Shown here one piece after another: positions 33,918 to 42,232 of a stretch of 64,000 nucleotides of DNA. A program made the translations under genes and the position numbers. The notes beneath the pieces are model-generated. The model was not told the DNA's origin. It worked only from the letters and a program-made list of their open reading frames with translations, and did no database searches. The stretch comes from Nonomuraea rhodomycinica. GTDB lineage: Bacteria > Actinomycetota > Actinomycetes > Streptosporangiales > Streptosporangiaceae. Where the stretch lies: NCBI RefSeq assembly GCF_013363995.1, contig NZ_JABWGO010000001.1, forward strand, positions 1,745,222 through 1,809,221. The letters run 5' to 3'. The first letter of the stretch is position 1. Every line of letters begins with the position of its first letter.

Positions 33918-34934
33918 TCACTCCGCGGTCAGGGTGGACGGGTCGGTGTTGGCGCCGCAGATCACGACCGCGACCCGCTCCCCCGGCGCCGGCGTGTACG
34001 CGCCCGACAGCAGCGCCGCGTACGCCGCGGCGCCGGCGTGCTCGGCCGCCACCCGGTGGCGCTCCCACAGCGCGCGCCGCGCCGCGACGATGGCCTCGTC
34101 CGGCACGAGCACGCTGACCAGGCTTCCCTCCGCGGCGGCCTGGGAGCAGATCGCGTACGCCAGCCCGCCGGCGCGGCTCGCGCCGAGGGCGTCGGCCGCC
34201 ACCCCGCTGACCGGCACCTGGACCGGCTCGCCCGCGCGCAGCGCCTCGTGCAGGGCGCGGGACAGCTCCGGCTCCACGGCGACGATCCTCGGCCCGCGCG
34301 TCCCCTCACCGGACGTCCTCTCACCGGTGCCCTCATCGGGCGCCCTCTCACCGATCCCCTCACCGGGCGTCCCGCCTCCGAGCGCGCCGCTGCCGACCGT
34401 GACGCCGGCGACGAGCCCGCCGCCGCCCACCGCCACGAGGATCGTGTCCACCCCCGGCACCTGACCGGTCAGCTCCAGCCCGAGCGTGCCCTGGCCGGCG
34501 ACCACCTCGGGCTGGTCGTAGGCGTGGACCGCGAGCGCGCCCGTCTCGGCGGCGCGCTTGGCGGCGGCCTCGGCGGCCTGCGCGTAGAGGGCCCCGGTCT
34601 GCCGGATCTGCGCGCCCAGCGCCCGCAGCCCCGCCACCTTGACGGGGCTGGTGACCTCGGGCACGAAGATCTCGGCCCGGATGCCGAGCGCGCGGGCCGC
34701 GTGGGCGACGGCCAGGCCGTGGTTGCCGCCGCTGGCCGCGATCACGCCGGCCGGCGGCAGCTCGCCCGCGGACAGGATCCGGTTGAAGGCGCCGCGCGTC
34801 TTGAACGACCCGGCGTGCTGGAGCTGCTCCAGCTTCAGGAACAGCCCCGGTGACACCTCGAGGACCGGTGTGCGCAGCACGTGGCCCGCGATCCGCCGGG
34901 CGGCGCCCGTCACGTCCTCGTACGTCACCGTCAT
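33918..34934 (-). CDS. Threonine/serine dehydratase-like PLP enzyme with repeat insertion
   Basis: 338 residues from the ATG at 34934. This is a fold type II PLP enzyme: Lys in HAGSFKTRGAFN, the substrate loop SGGNHG, and the phosphate-binding GGGGL (AVGGGGLVAG). It likely deaminates threonine or serine to the 2-oxo acid. Between GSGALGGG and RIVAVEP an insertion of about 28 residues consists of three 9-residue repeats (consensus PGEGTGERT), encoded by 27-bp tandem units at 34314-34367 and flanks; family members lack it, and it would sit in a surface loop. The gene lies 40 bp after the gamma-elimination enzyme gene, probably in one operon. Confidence 0.87.
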   Translation of the reverse strand: MTVTYEDVTGAARRIAGHVLRTPVLEVSPGLFLKLEQLQHAGSFKTRGAFNRILSAGELPPAGVIAASGGNHGLAVAHAARALGIRAEIFVPEVTSPVKVAGLRALGAQIRQTGALYAQAAEAAAKRAAETGALAVHAYDQPEVVAGQGTLGLELTGQVPGVDTILVAVGGGGLVAGVTVGSGALGGGTPGEGIGERAPDEGTGERTSGEGTRGPRIVAVEPELSRALHEALRAGEPVQVPVSGVAADALGASRAGGLAYAICSQAAAEGSLVSVLVPDEAIVAARRALWERHRVAAEHAGAAAYAALLSGAYTPAPGERVAVVICGANTDPSTLTAE

Positions 34935-34974
34935 GGGGCTCCCTCTCGGTCGGGCTCCGGCGCAAGCGTGAGGA

Positions 34975-36150
34975 CTAGTCTGCCAGCGCCTGCTCGATGT
35001 CGGCCCACAGGTCCTCCGGGTGCTCGATCCCGACCGCGATGCGGACCGTGCCCTCACCGATGCCGAACCGGGCCAGCGCCTCGGCGTCGAGCGAGCGGTG
35101 CGAGGTGGTGGCCGGGTGCAGGGTGAGCGTCTCGACGCCGCCCAGCGACGGCGCCAGCAGGGCGAGCCGTACCGCCTTCATGAACCTCTCCCCCGCCGCG
35201 CGCCCGCCCGCGAGGTCGAACGAGAACACGCCGCCGAAGTCCGGCAGCAGCTTGCCGGCGATCTCGTACGACGGGTGCGACGGCAGCCCCGGCCAGTGGA
35301 CCGCGGACACGGCGGGGTGCTCGGCCAGCCGGGTGGCCAGCAGCCGGGCGTTGGAGCAGTGGCGCTCCATGCGCAGGGCCAGCGTCTGCATGCCGCGCAG
35401 CGTGAGCCAGGCGGGGAACGGGTCGGCCGAGGCGCCGAGCACGGTGGAGTGGTGCCAGACCTTCTCGTACAGCTCGTGGTCGCGGAAGACGGCCAGGCCG
35501 CCGACCACGTCGGTGTGCCCGGACAGGTACTTGGTGGTGGAGTGGACGACGACGTCCGCGCCGTGCTCGATCGGGCGGCACAGCACCGGAGAGGCGAAGG
35601 TGTTGTCCACCACCGAGACCAGGCCCAGCTCGCGGGCCGCCGCGCACATCCCGGGCAGGTCGGCGACGAGCGTCATCGGGTTGGAGATGGTCTCCAGGTA
35701 CAGCATCCGCGTCTCGGGACGGGCGGCCTCGCGCACCGCGCCGGGGTCGGCCTCGTTCACGTGGGTGACGGTGACGCCGAAGCGGGCGGCGAGGTCGTTG
35801 AGGGTCGCGGCGGTCCCGCCGTACAGGGAGTTCTGCGCGATGACGTGGTCGCCCGGCTTGAGCAGGCCGAGCAGGACCGTGTTGATGGCGCCCATGCCGG
35901 AGCCGGTGGCGAACGCCGCGACGCCGCCCTCCAGACCGGACACGGCGCTCTCCAGGGCGCGCACGGTGGGGTTGCTGTAGCGGCCGTACACGAACGGGCC
36001 GTCGGGGCGTCCCATCGCGTCGGCCATCGCGGCCGGGTCGTCGAAGACGAATCCGGACGTCTGGTAGATCGGCATCGTGATCGGCCGGCTGTGCTCGACG
36101 GGCGGCTGCGGCGGGTGGACGACGCGGGTCTCAGGTCGGAGTTCGCTCAT
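34975..36150 (-). CDS. Cys/Met metabolism PLP enzyme (gamma-lyase or gamma-synthase)
   Basis: 391 residues. Fold type I marks: YGRYSNPTVRALE, ATGSGMGAINTVLL, NSLYGGTAATLNDL, the PLP Asp in VVDNTFASPVLCRPIEHGADVVVHS and the PLP Lys in STTKYLSGHTDVVGG. The family includes cystathionine gamma-synthase, cystathionine gamma-lyase and methionine gamma-lyase; these motifs alone do not separate them. A dehydratase-like gene follows 40 bp downstream, and both enzymes can feed 2-oxobutyrate, which slightly favours a lyase. It is divergent from a MocR regulator 60 bp away. Confidence 0.88.
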   Translation of the reverse strand: MSELRPETRVVHPPQPPVEHSRPITMPIYQTSGFVFDDPAAMADAMGRPDGPFVYGRYSNPTVRALESAVSGLEGGVAAFATGSGMGAINTVLLGLLKPGDHVIAQNSLYGGTAATLNDLAARFGVTVTHVNEADPGAVREAARPETRMLYLETISNPMTLVADLPGMCAAARELGLVSVVDNTFASPVLCRPIEHGADVVVHSTTKYLSGHTDVVGGLAVFRDHELYEKVWHHSTVLGASADPFPAWLTLRGMQTLALRMERHCSNARLLATRLAEHPAVSAVHWPGLPSHPSYEIAGKLLPDFGGVFSFDLAGGRAAGERFMKAVRLALLAPSLGGVETLTLHPATTSHRSLDAEALARFGIGEGTVRIAVGIEHPEDLWADIEQALAD

Positions 36151-36189
36151 GCTGTCCAGGATGTCCGTTCGAGGTGGCTGTTGTCAGAT

Positions 36190-36207
36190 CCAATGCGGCA
36201 GAATTGG
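36190..36207. promoter_or_regulatory. CCAAT-N8-ATTGG element between PLP operon and MocR gene
   Basis: CCAAT (36190-36194) and ATTGG (36203-36207) form an inverted repeat 3 bases before the MocR start; another CCAAT follows at 36221-36225. The 60-bp divergent gap is the natural place for the MocR operator. Confidence 0.45.
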
Positions 36208-36210
36208 TCC

Positions 36211-37767
36211 ATGAATGGGGCCAATGTCGGCATCGATGATCTGGTGGACCTGCTCGGCCGGTGGGCGTCCGGGCGCGGGCCGCTCTACCTGCTGCTGGCC
36301 GCCCGGTTCCGGGCCCTGGTCGACGACGGGGTGCTGCCGCCCGGCACGCCGCTGCCGCCCGACCGGACGCTCGCGCGCCGGCTGGCCGTCGGGCGGGGCA
36401 CCGTCGTCGCCGCGTACGACCTGCTCCAGCAGGAGGGACGCGTGACGCGCCGGCAGGGCAGCGGCACCCGGGTCGCGCCGCTGGAGCTGCCCGCCTCCCG
36501 CTCGGCCGACAGCGTGCGCGCCAACCCCCTCCTCCTGCACATCCTCCATCCGCCGGACGGCGTGAGCCTGCTCACCTGCGCGTCGCCGGACCGGCCGCCG
36601 GCGGTGCTGGCGGAGGCGTACGAGGAGGCGGTCGGCCGGCTGGCCGGCCTCCGCGACCTGGGGTACCAGCCGGCGGGCAACCCGGAGCTGCGCGAGGCCG
36701 TGGCCGCCTACTACCGCGGCCGCGGGCTGCCCACGACGGCGGAGGAGATCCTGGTCACGACGGGGGCGCAGCAGGCGCTGACACTGCTGGCGGGGCTGCT
36801 GCTGGCGCCCGGCGACACGGTGCTGACCCAGTCGCCCACGTACCCGGGGGCGCTGGAGGTGTTCCGGCACGCCGCCGCGGTGGTGCGGCCGGTGGCGCTC
36901 GCGCCCTCCCCCGCGTTCTCCGGTTCGGAGCCGGCGCACTCGCTCTCCGCCGCGTTCTCGGATCCGGGGCCGGCGCTCTCGCCCTCCGCCGCGTTCTCGG
37001 GTCCGGGGCCGGAGCCCGTGCCGGATCTGGCGGCGGCCATCCGCGAGCGGCCGTCGCTCGTCTACACCGTCCCGACGGCGAGCAACCCCACCGGCGCCAC
37101 CCTGTCGGCGGGCGAGCGCAGGCGGCTGGCGCGGCTGGCCGAGGAGCACGACGTGCCGATCATCGACGACGAGGTCTGCGCCGAGCTGTGCTTCTCGGGC
37201 GAGACACCGCCGCCCGTCGCCTCCTACGCCCGAGGCGAGCAGGTCATCACCATCGCCTCCCTCAGCAAGGTGGTCTGGGGCGGGCTGCGGGTGGGCTGGG
37301 TGCGGGCGCCGGCGCCGCTGGTGTCGCGGCTGGCGCGGCTGCGCGCCGTGCACGACCTCGGCGGCGAGGTGCTCGGCCAGGTCGCGGCGGCGGCGCTGCT
37401 GCGGCGGCTGCCGGAGATCCGGCCGGCGCGGGTGCGCGAGCTGCGCGACGGCCACGACCACCTGTGCGCCGAGCTGGCCGCGCGCCTGCCGTCATGGTCG
37501 TTCGAGCGGGCGACGGGCGGGCAGACGATCTGGGTGCGGATCCCGCGCGGCGACGTCGACGCGTTCGCGCAGGTGGCGCTCCGGCACGGGGTGGCGGTGC
37601 CGCCGGGACGCTCGTTCGACCCGCTCGGCGGCCATGCCGAGTACATGCGGCTGCACTTCCTGTTCCCGCGGGAGGAGCAGTCGCGGGCGGTCGCCGGCCT
37701 GGCGGCGGCCTGGGACGCCTACGACGGCACCCGCGGCCCGGCCGCCCGACGGCCGCTCGTCGTGTGA
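36211..37767 (+). CDS. MocR-type (GntR-aminotransferase) PLP-dependent regulator
   Basis: 518 residues from the ATG at 36211. The N-terminal winged helix is LYLLLAARFRALVDDGVLPPGTPLPPDRTLARRLAVGRGTVVAAYDLL. The rest is a fold type I aminotransferase-like domain: GYQPAGNPELREAVA, TTGAQQALTLLA, YTVPTASNPTG, IIDDEVCAEL and the PLP Lys in ASLSKVVWGGLRVGW. An insertion at about residues 234-272 is made of three 13-residue repeats (AAFSDPGPALSPS type), encoded by three 39-bp units at 36910-37026, and lies where the family has a short loop. It probably senses an amino acid through PLP and controls the divergent PLP-enzyme operon. Confidence 0.9.
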   Translation: MNGANVGIDDLVDLLGRWASGRGPLYLLLAARFRALVDDGVLPPGTPLPPDRTLARRLAVGRGTVVAAYDLLQQEGRVTRRQGSGTRVAPLELPASRSADSVRANPLLLHILHPPDGVSLLTCASPDRPPAVLAEAYEEAVGRLAGLRDLGYQPAGNPELREAVAAYYRGRGLPTTAEEILVTTGAQQALTLLAGLLLAPGDTVLTQSPTYPGALEVFRHAAAVVRPVALAPSPAFSGSEPAHSLSAAFSDPGPALSPSAAFSGPGPEPVPDLAAAIRERPSLVYTVPTASNPTGATLSAGERRRLARLAEEHDVPIIDDEVCAELCFSGETPPPVASYARGEQVITIASLSKVVWGGLRVGWVRAPAPLVSRLARLRAVHDLGGEVLGQVAAAALLRRLPEIRPARVRELRDGHDHLCAELAARLPSWSFERATGGQTIWVRIPRGDVDAFAQVALRHGVAVPPGRSFDPLGGHAEYMRLHFLFPREEQSRAVAGLAAAWDAYDGTRGPAARRPLVV

Positions 37768-37806
37768 GCGACGCGGACCACCGGCGCGGCGGTGACCGTG
37801 CGCGAT

Positions 37807-37826
37807 CCGCTGTGAGCTGACAGCGG
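37807..37826. promoter_or_regulatory. Inverted repeat CCGCTGT-N6-ACAGCGG
   Basis: A perfect 7-bp inverted repeat (37807-37813 and 37820-37826) lies in the 94-bp gap after the MocR gene and 36 bases before the hydrolase start. It could be an operator of the hydrolase or a weak terminator of the regulator; the sequence does not decide. Confidence 0.35.
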
Positions 37827-37861
37827 TCTCCCGCGCTTCCCCGCCGCGCGACCCTGGAGGC

Positions 37862-38548
37862 ATGACGACCACTTTCGTGTTCCTGCACAGCCCCGCCGTC
37901 GGCCCCTCGACGTGGGAGCCCGTCGCCGCGGCGCTGGAACGGCGCGGCCGACCCGCCGTGATCCCCGACCTGACCGGCGTCACCGCCGGGGGGCCGCCGA
38001 CCTGGCCGCGGGTGGTCGACGTCGTGCGGGCCGCCGCCCCCGAGACGCCGCTGGTGCTGGTCGCCCACAGCAGCGCGGGCCTGTTCGCGCCCGTGGTCAA
38101 GGAGGGCCTCGGTGACCGGGTGGTGGCGTGCGTGTTCGCCGACGCCCACGTCCCGCCGCCCCAGGGGCTGGTGCGGGCCGCCGAGGAGCGGCGGCTGGAG
38201 TTCCTGCGCGCCCGGACGGGCGACGACGGGCTGCTGCCGCGCTGGACCGACTGGTGGAAGGAGGAGGTCGTCGCGGCGATGCTGCCCGACCCGGCCGCGC
38301 GGGCCAGGGTGGTGGCCGAGCAGCCCCGGCTGCCGCTCGCCTTCTTCACCGAACGGATCCCGGTGCCCGCCGGGTGGGACCGGGTCAGGTGCTCCTGCCT
38401 GTGGTACGGCCCGCCGTACGACGTGATGGCCGAGGAGGCGGAGCGGCGCGGCTGGCCCGTGACCCGGGTGCCGGGCGGCCACCTGCACCAGATGGTGGAT
38501 CCGGAGGCCGTCGCCGGCGCGCTGCTGAAGCTGTCGCGCGTCTCGTGA
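37862..38548 (+). CDS. Alpha/beta hydrolase
   Basis: 228 residues from the ATG at 37862, with GGAGG just upstream. The fold is read from FVFLHSPAVGPSTW (oxyanion strand), the nucleophile elbow VAHSSAG with Ser near residue 71, and the catalytic His in PGGHLHQMVDPEAVA near the end. The acid residue is probably an Asp or Glu before PYDVMAEEAERRG. No signal peptide, so it acts in the cytoplasm; ester or amide substrates are possible. Neighbours give no clear hint. Confidence 0.8.
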   Translation: MTTTFVFLHSPAVGPSTWEPVAAALERRGRPAVIPDLTGVTAGGPPTWPRVVDVVRAAAPETPLVLVAHSSAGLFAPVVKEGLGDRVVACVFADAHVPPPQGLVRAAEERRLEFLRARTGDDGLLPRWTDWWKEEVVAAMLPDPAARARVVAEQPRLPLAFFTERIPVPAGWDRVRCSCLWYGPPYDVMAEEAERRGWPVTRVPGGHLHQMVDPEAVAGALLKLSRVS

Positions 38549-38593
38549 ATTCTTCACTGCCGCCGCCCGGAACGCCCAGGAATAGTCGGGTTC

Positions 38594-39481
38594 ATGACGG
38601 CGATACGCGTGGAAGCGCTCCGGAAAAGTCATGGACGGTTCGAGGCGGTGAAGGGGATCTCCTTCGAGGTGGCCGCCGGTGAGGTCTTCGCGCTGCTGGG
38701 CCGCAACGGGGCCGGCAAGACGACGACCGTGGAGGTGCTGGCCGGGTTCCTGCGGCCGGACGGCGGGTCGGTGCGGGTGCTGGGGCACGACCCGTCCGCC
38801 GAGCGGGCGGAGGTCCGGCGGCGCACCGGGATCATGCTGCAGGAGGCGGGGTTCTTCCCCGACCTGACGGTCGCGGCCACGGTCGACGCGTGGCGCGGCT
38901 TCACCGCCGCGCCCCGGCCCCGTGACGAGGCGCTGGAGCTGGCCGGGCTGGCCGGCCGCGCCGGGGTGCGCGTGCGCCAGCTCTCGGGCGGGGAGAAGCG
39001 CCGCCTCGACCTCGCGCTGGCCCTGCTCGGCCGCCCCGACGTGCTGTTCCTGGACGAGCCGACGACCGGCATGGACCCCGAGGGCCGCGCCGCGACCTGG
39101 GAGCTGGTGCGCGAGCTGGCCCGGCGCGGCACCGCGGTGCTGCTGACCACGCACTACCTGGAGGAGGCCCAGCGGCTGGCGTCCGCGATGGCGATCATGG
39201 ACGGCGGCGAGATCGTCGCCTCCGGCGGGATGGCCGAGACGCTCGCCGCGCGGGGCGGCCGGGTGTCCTTCCGGCTGCCCGCCGGGGTGGCGCCCGCCGC
39301 CCTGCCGCTGCCCGTGACCGTGGACGGCGACGAGGCGGTCTGCCGCGCCGAGGACCCGGACCTGGCGGCGCAGACCCTGCTGAGCTGGGCCGCCGAGCGC
39401 GGGCTGCGCCTGCCCGGCCTGGAGGTCCGCGCCGCCACCCTGGAGGACCTCTTCCTCGACCTGCCGAAGTCGGCCCGATGA
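38594..39481 (+). CDS. ABC transporter ATP-binding protein
   Basis: 295 residues. The nucleotide-binding motifs are in order: Walker A GRNGAGKTT (near residue 35), Q-loop MLQEAGF, signature LSGGEKRRLDLALALL, Walker B DVLFLDEPTTGMDP, and H-loop TTHYLEEAQ. A C-terminal extension of about 80 residues (FRLPAGVAP to FLDLPKSAR) is usual in drug-efflux ATPases of the DrrA type. It is followed after 13 bp by the membrane partner and then by a kinase and response regulator, so the four genes form one cluster for sensing and exporting a toxic compound. Confidence 0.93.
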   Translation: MTAIRVEALRKSHGRFEAVKGISFEVAAGEVFALLGRNGAGKTTTVEVLAGFLRPDGGSVRVLGHDPSAERAEVRRRTGIMLQEAGFFPDLTVAATVDAWRGFTAAPRPRDEALELAGLAGRAGVRVRQLSGGEKRRLDLALALLGRPDVLFLDEPTTGMDPEGRAATWELVRELARRGTAVLLTTHYLEEAQRLASAMAIMDGGEIVASGGMAETLAARGGRVSFRLPAGVAPAALPLPVTVDGDEAVCRAEDPDLAAQTLLSWAAERGLRLPGLEVRAATLEDLFLDLPKSAR

Positions 39482-39494
39482 CCTGGAGGCACCG

Positions 39495-40220
39495 ATGACC
39501 ATGACCGCCACCTACCGGCTCGGCACGCGGCTGTTCTGGCAGGACCGCGCGCTGCTGCTCAGCTCCGTCCTCACCCCTGTCATGATCGCCATCGGGCTGC
39601 CGCTGCTCATGCGGCACCTGCGGGCGGACAGCACCGCCGTGGCCACCGCCCAGTTCCAGGGCACGCTGTCCATCATCCTGTCCATCACCGCGTTCATGAA
39701 CGTCGCCGTGGCCCTGTCCGCCCGCCGCGACCAGCTCGTGCTGAAGCGGCTGCGCGCCACCACGCTCACCGACGGCCGGATCCTGGCCGGCCAGATCGCC
39801 GCCACGGCCACGCAGACGGTCGCGGTGGCGGCCGTCTGCACAGTGGCGGTGCACCTGGCGGCCGGGGTGCCGTACCCCGCGAACCCCCTGCTGTACGCCG
39901 CCATGGTGATCGCCGGATCGGTGGTGCTGGCGACGCTCGGGGCGGCGTACACGGCCGCGATCCCGCGCGCCGAGCTGGCCGGGGCCGCCTGCATGCCGGT
40001 GTTCCTGCTGTCGGGGATCGCCGCCGGCGCGATGGGGCCGATCCGCGAGGTGCTGCCGTCCTGGCTGGGCTCCGTGCTGGACCTGCTGCCGACCACGGCC
40101 GTCGTGGACGCCGTCAGGACCGGCGCGGCGGCCCGGCCCGCGCTCTTGCTGGCGGTGTGGGGCGTCGCCGGGGTCGTGGCGATCCGGTTCTGGTTCCGCT
40201 GGGAACCGCGCCGGTCGTAG
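39495..40220 (+). CDS. ABC-2 type transporter permease
   Basis: 241 residues with six hydrophobic segments and the ABC-2 layout (LFWQDRALLLSSVLTPVMIAIGLPLLM at the start, RRDQLVLKRLRATTL after the second segment, and GPIREVLPSWLGSVLDLLPTTAVVDAVRTG before the last). It forms the membrane channel for the ATPase encoded upstream. It is the minimal-size permease typical of DrrB-like exporters. Confidence 0.9.
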   Translation: MTMTATYRLGTRLFWQDRALLLSSVLTPVMIAIGLPLLMRHLRADSTAVATAQFQGTLSIILSITAFMNVAVALSARRDQLVLKRLRATTLTDGRILAGQIAATATQTVAVAAVCTVAVHLAAGVPYPANPLLYAAMVIAGSVVLATLGAAYTAAIPRAELAGAACMPVFLLSGIAAGAMGPIREVLPSWLGSVLDLLPTTAVVDAVRTGAAARPALLLAVWGVAGVVAIRFWFRWEPRRS

Positions 40221-40240
40221 CCGGTCATAATGGCCGGGCC

Positions 40241-41449
40241 ATGACCTCCTCCTCCGCCCAGCGGCTCGCCCGCGTCCTGATCGCCTCCGTCGGCGCCGTC
40301 TACGTCCTGATCGGCCTGTGGTACTACGCGGTCAGCCCCGCGTACGGCCTCCTCGCCACCCTGTTGATCGTGGCCGTGGCGGCGCTGCACTTCCTCAACA
40401 TGCGCGCCGCCCTGCGGGACGAGCGCCCGCCGCTCTTCGCGCTCGTTCTGGCGCTCCAGGCCGTCGCCACGTACGCGCCGGACCTGTTCCTGCCGAACGG
40501 CTGGTCGGGCGTCGCGGCGCCGATGCTGGGCGGCGCGGTGCTGGTGACGCTGCCGCCGCGCGTCGGCGGGCCGCTGGTCGGCCTGATGACCGTGTACGCC
40601 GGCGCGGTGATCTTCCCCTACAACCCGGTGGTCGCGCTGTACTACGGGCTGACCGTGGCCCTCACCAGCGGCATGGTCTACGCCCTGGTACGGCTGGTCC
40701 GGGTGACCTCCGACCTCGAACAGGCCAGGGCCGAGCTGGCCGAGGCGGCGGTGCTCCGGGAGCGGCTGCGCATCTCGCGCGACCTGCACGACGGCCTGGG
40801 CCGCAGCCTCACGGCGATCGCGCTCAAGGGCGACCTGGCGGGGCGCCTCATGGAGCGGGACCCGGCCGCCGCCCGGGACGAGGTCGGCGAGCTGGTGCGG
40901 GTGGCGCGGGAGGCGGCGCAGGACGTGCGGCACGTGGCGCGCGGGTACCGGGAGATGTCGCTGGCGGGCGAGGCGGACCGAGGGGCGGCGCTGCTGGAGT
41001 CGGCGGGGGTGGGCTGCCAGGTCCACCTGGCCGACGTCCCCTTGCCCCGGGCCGCGGAGGAGGCCCTCGCCTGGGGCGTGCGGGAGGCCGTCACGAACGT
41101 CCTGCGCCACAGCGCGGCGACCACCTGCACGATCGCCACGTCACGGCACGCGGGCTGTGTCCGGCTGGAGGTCACCAACGACGGCGTCCCGGCCGGGGGC
41201 GAGCCGCGTGCGAACGGGAAGAGCCCCAGCGCAAGCGGGCCGAGCGCGGGCGGGAACGGCTCCACCGGAAGCCGGCCGAGCGGGGACGGGAACGGTTCCA
41301 CCGGAAGCCGGCCGAGCGGGGACGGGAAGGCCGTGCCCGGTGGCGGGCTGACCGGGCTGGCGGAGCGCGCGGCGCACGCCGGCGGCACGGTGGACGCCGG
41401 GCGCACCCCCGCGGGAGGCTTCCGCCTGACGATGGAGGTCCCGGCGTGA
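40241..41449 (+). CDS. Sensor histidine kinase with in-frame repeat insertion
   Basis: 402 residues from the ATG at 40241. About five membrane segments (residues 10-150) are followed by HisKA_3 with RDLHDGLGRSLTAIALKGD and an HATPase domain (REAVTNVLRHSAATT, then VTNDG near residue 313 and GGGLTGLAERAAHAGG near 368), matching the DesK-like kinases that accompany ABC exporters. Between the two ATP-binding boxes lies an insertion of about 50 residues with 12-residue repeats (GNGSTGSRPSGD), encoded by 36-bp units at 41251-41322. It would lengthen the flexible ATP lid. The stop overlaps a possible GTG start of the next gene. Confidence 0.9.
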   Translation: MTSSSAQRLARVLIASVGAVYVLIGLWYYAVSPAYGLLATLLIVAVAALHFLNMRAALRDERPPLFALVLALQAVATYAPDLFLPNGWSGVAAPMLGGAVLVTLPPRVGGPLVGLMTVYAGAVIFPYNPVVALYYGLTVALTSGMVYALVRLVRVTSDLEQARAELAEAAVLRERLRISRDLHDGLGRSLTAIALKGDLAGRLMERDPAAARDEVGELVRVAREAAQDVRHVARGYREMSLAGEADRGAALLESAGVGCQVHLADVPLPRAAEEALAWGVREAVTNVLRHSAATTCTIATSRHAGCVRLEVTNDGVPAGGEPRANGKSPSASGPSAGGNGSTGSRPSGDGNGSTGSRPSGDGKAVPGGGLTGLAERAAHAGGTVDAGRTPAGGFRLTMEVPA

Positions 41450-41517
41450 CCGGGCGAACGGGTCGGGAGGGGCGAGAGGGTTGCGGAGTGGGAGGGGCCG
41501 GCGATGAGGGACACGGC

Positions 41518-42123
41518 GTGATCCGGGTCCTGCTGGCGGAGGACATGCACATGATCCGCGCCGCCCTCACGGCCCTGCTGCGCCTGGAGCCGGACATCGA
41601 GGTGGCGGGCGAGGTGACGAGGGGCGACGAGATCGTCCCGGCGGCGCTGCGGCTCCGTCCCGACGTGGCGATCGTGGACATCGACCTGCCCGTCCTCGAC
41701 GGCATCACCGCGGCCGCGTCCCTGCGCAGCGAGCTGCCCTCGTGCCGGATCCTCGTGCTGACGGCGCTCGGCCGGCCGGGCCAGGTGCGGCGGGCGCTGG
41801 AGGCGGGCATCCAGGCGTTCCTGGTGAAGGACGCCCCGGGCGAACGGCTGGCCGACGCGGTGCGCAGGACCGCCGCGGGCCTGCGGGTGCTGGACCCGGA
41901 GCTGGTGGCCTCGGCCCTGCAGTACGGCGAGAGCCCTCTGACGCCCCGGGAGACGACCGTCCTGCGGGAGGCGGCCCGAGGGTCCTCGGCCGAGGACATC
42001 TCGGCCCGCCTCCACCTGTCGGCCGGCACCGTACGCAACTACCTGACCAGCGCCATCACCAAGACGGGCGCCCGCAACAAGATCGACGCCATCCGCATCG
42101 CGGAGGACGCCGGCTGGCTGTGA
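41518..42123 (+). CDS. NarL-family response regulator
   Basis: 201 residues from the GTG at 41518 (GAGGG about 9 bases upstream; a GTG at 41446 overlapping the kinase stop would add 24 low-complexity residues). The receiver has the acidic pair in VLLAEDMHMIRAAL, the phospho-acceptor Asp in VAIVDIDLPVLDG and Lys in FLVKDAPGE. The LuxR HTH reads LTPRETTVLREAARGSSAEDISARLHLSAGTVRNYLTSAI. It is the partner of the kinase just upstream and probably switches on the adjacent ABC exporter. Confidence 0.92.
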   Translation: MIRVLLAEDMHMIRAALTALLRLEPDIEVAGEVTRGDEIVPAALRLRPDVAIVDIDLPVLDGITAAASLRSELPSCRILVLTALGRPGQVRRALEAGIQAFLVKDAPGERLADAVRRTAAGLRVLDPELVASALQYGESPLTPRETTVLREAARGSSAEDISARLHLSAGTVRNYLTSAITKTGARNKIDAIRIAEDAGWL

Positions 42124-42150
42124 CCGGACCCCGCCGGGACGGGACGGCGC

Positions 42151-42222
42151 CGGTCACAGGCCGGTCCGACCGGGACAGGACGACGCCGGTCACAGGCCGG
42201 TCCCGCCGGAACGGGACGGCGC
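42151..42222. repeat. 36-bp tandem array between convergent genes
   Basis: Two full 36-bp units beginning CGGTCACAGGCCGGTCC (42151-42186 and 42187-42222), with a partial first unit at 42119-42150 that contains the stop codon of the response regulator, and a last partial one running into the stop codon of the reductase gene (42233). Confidence 0.85.
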
Positions 42223-42232
42223 CGGTGCCCCG

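Noticed and set aside
35020..36210. Plus-strand frame continuous with the MocR gene
   Set aside because: It is antisense to the PLP-enzyme gene and has no start signal; the MocR protein begins normally at 36211.
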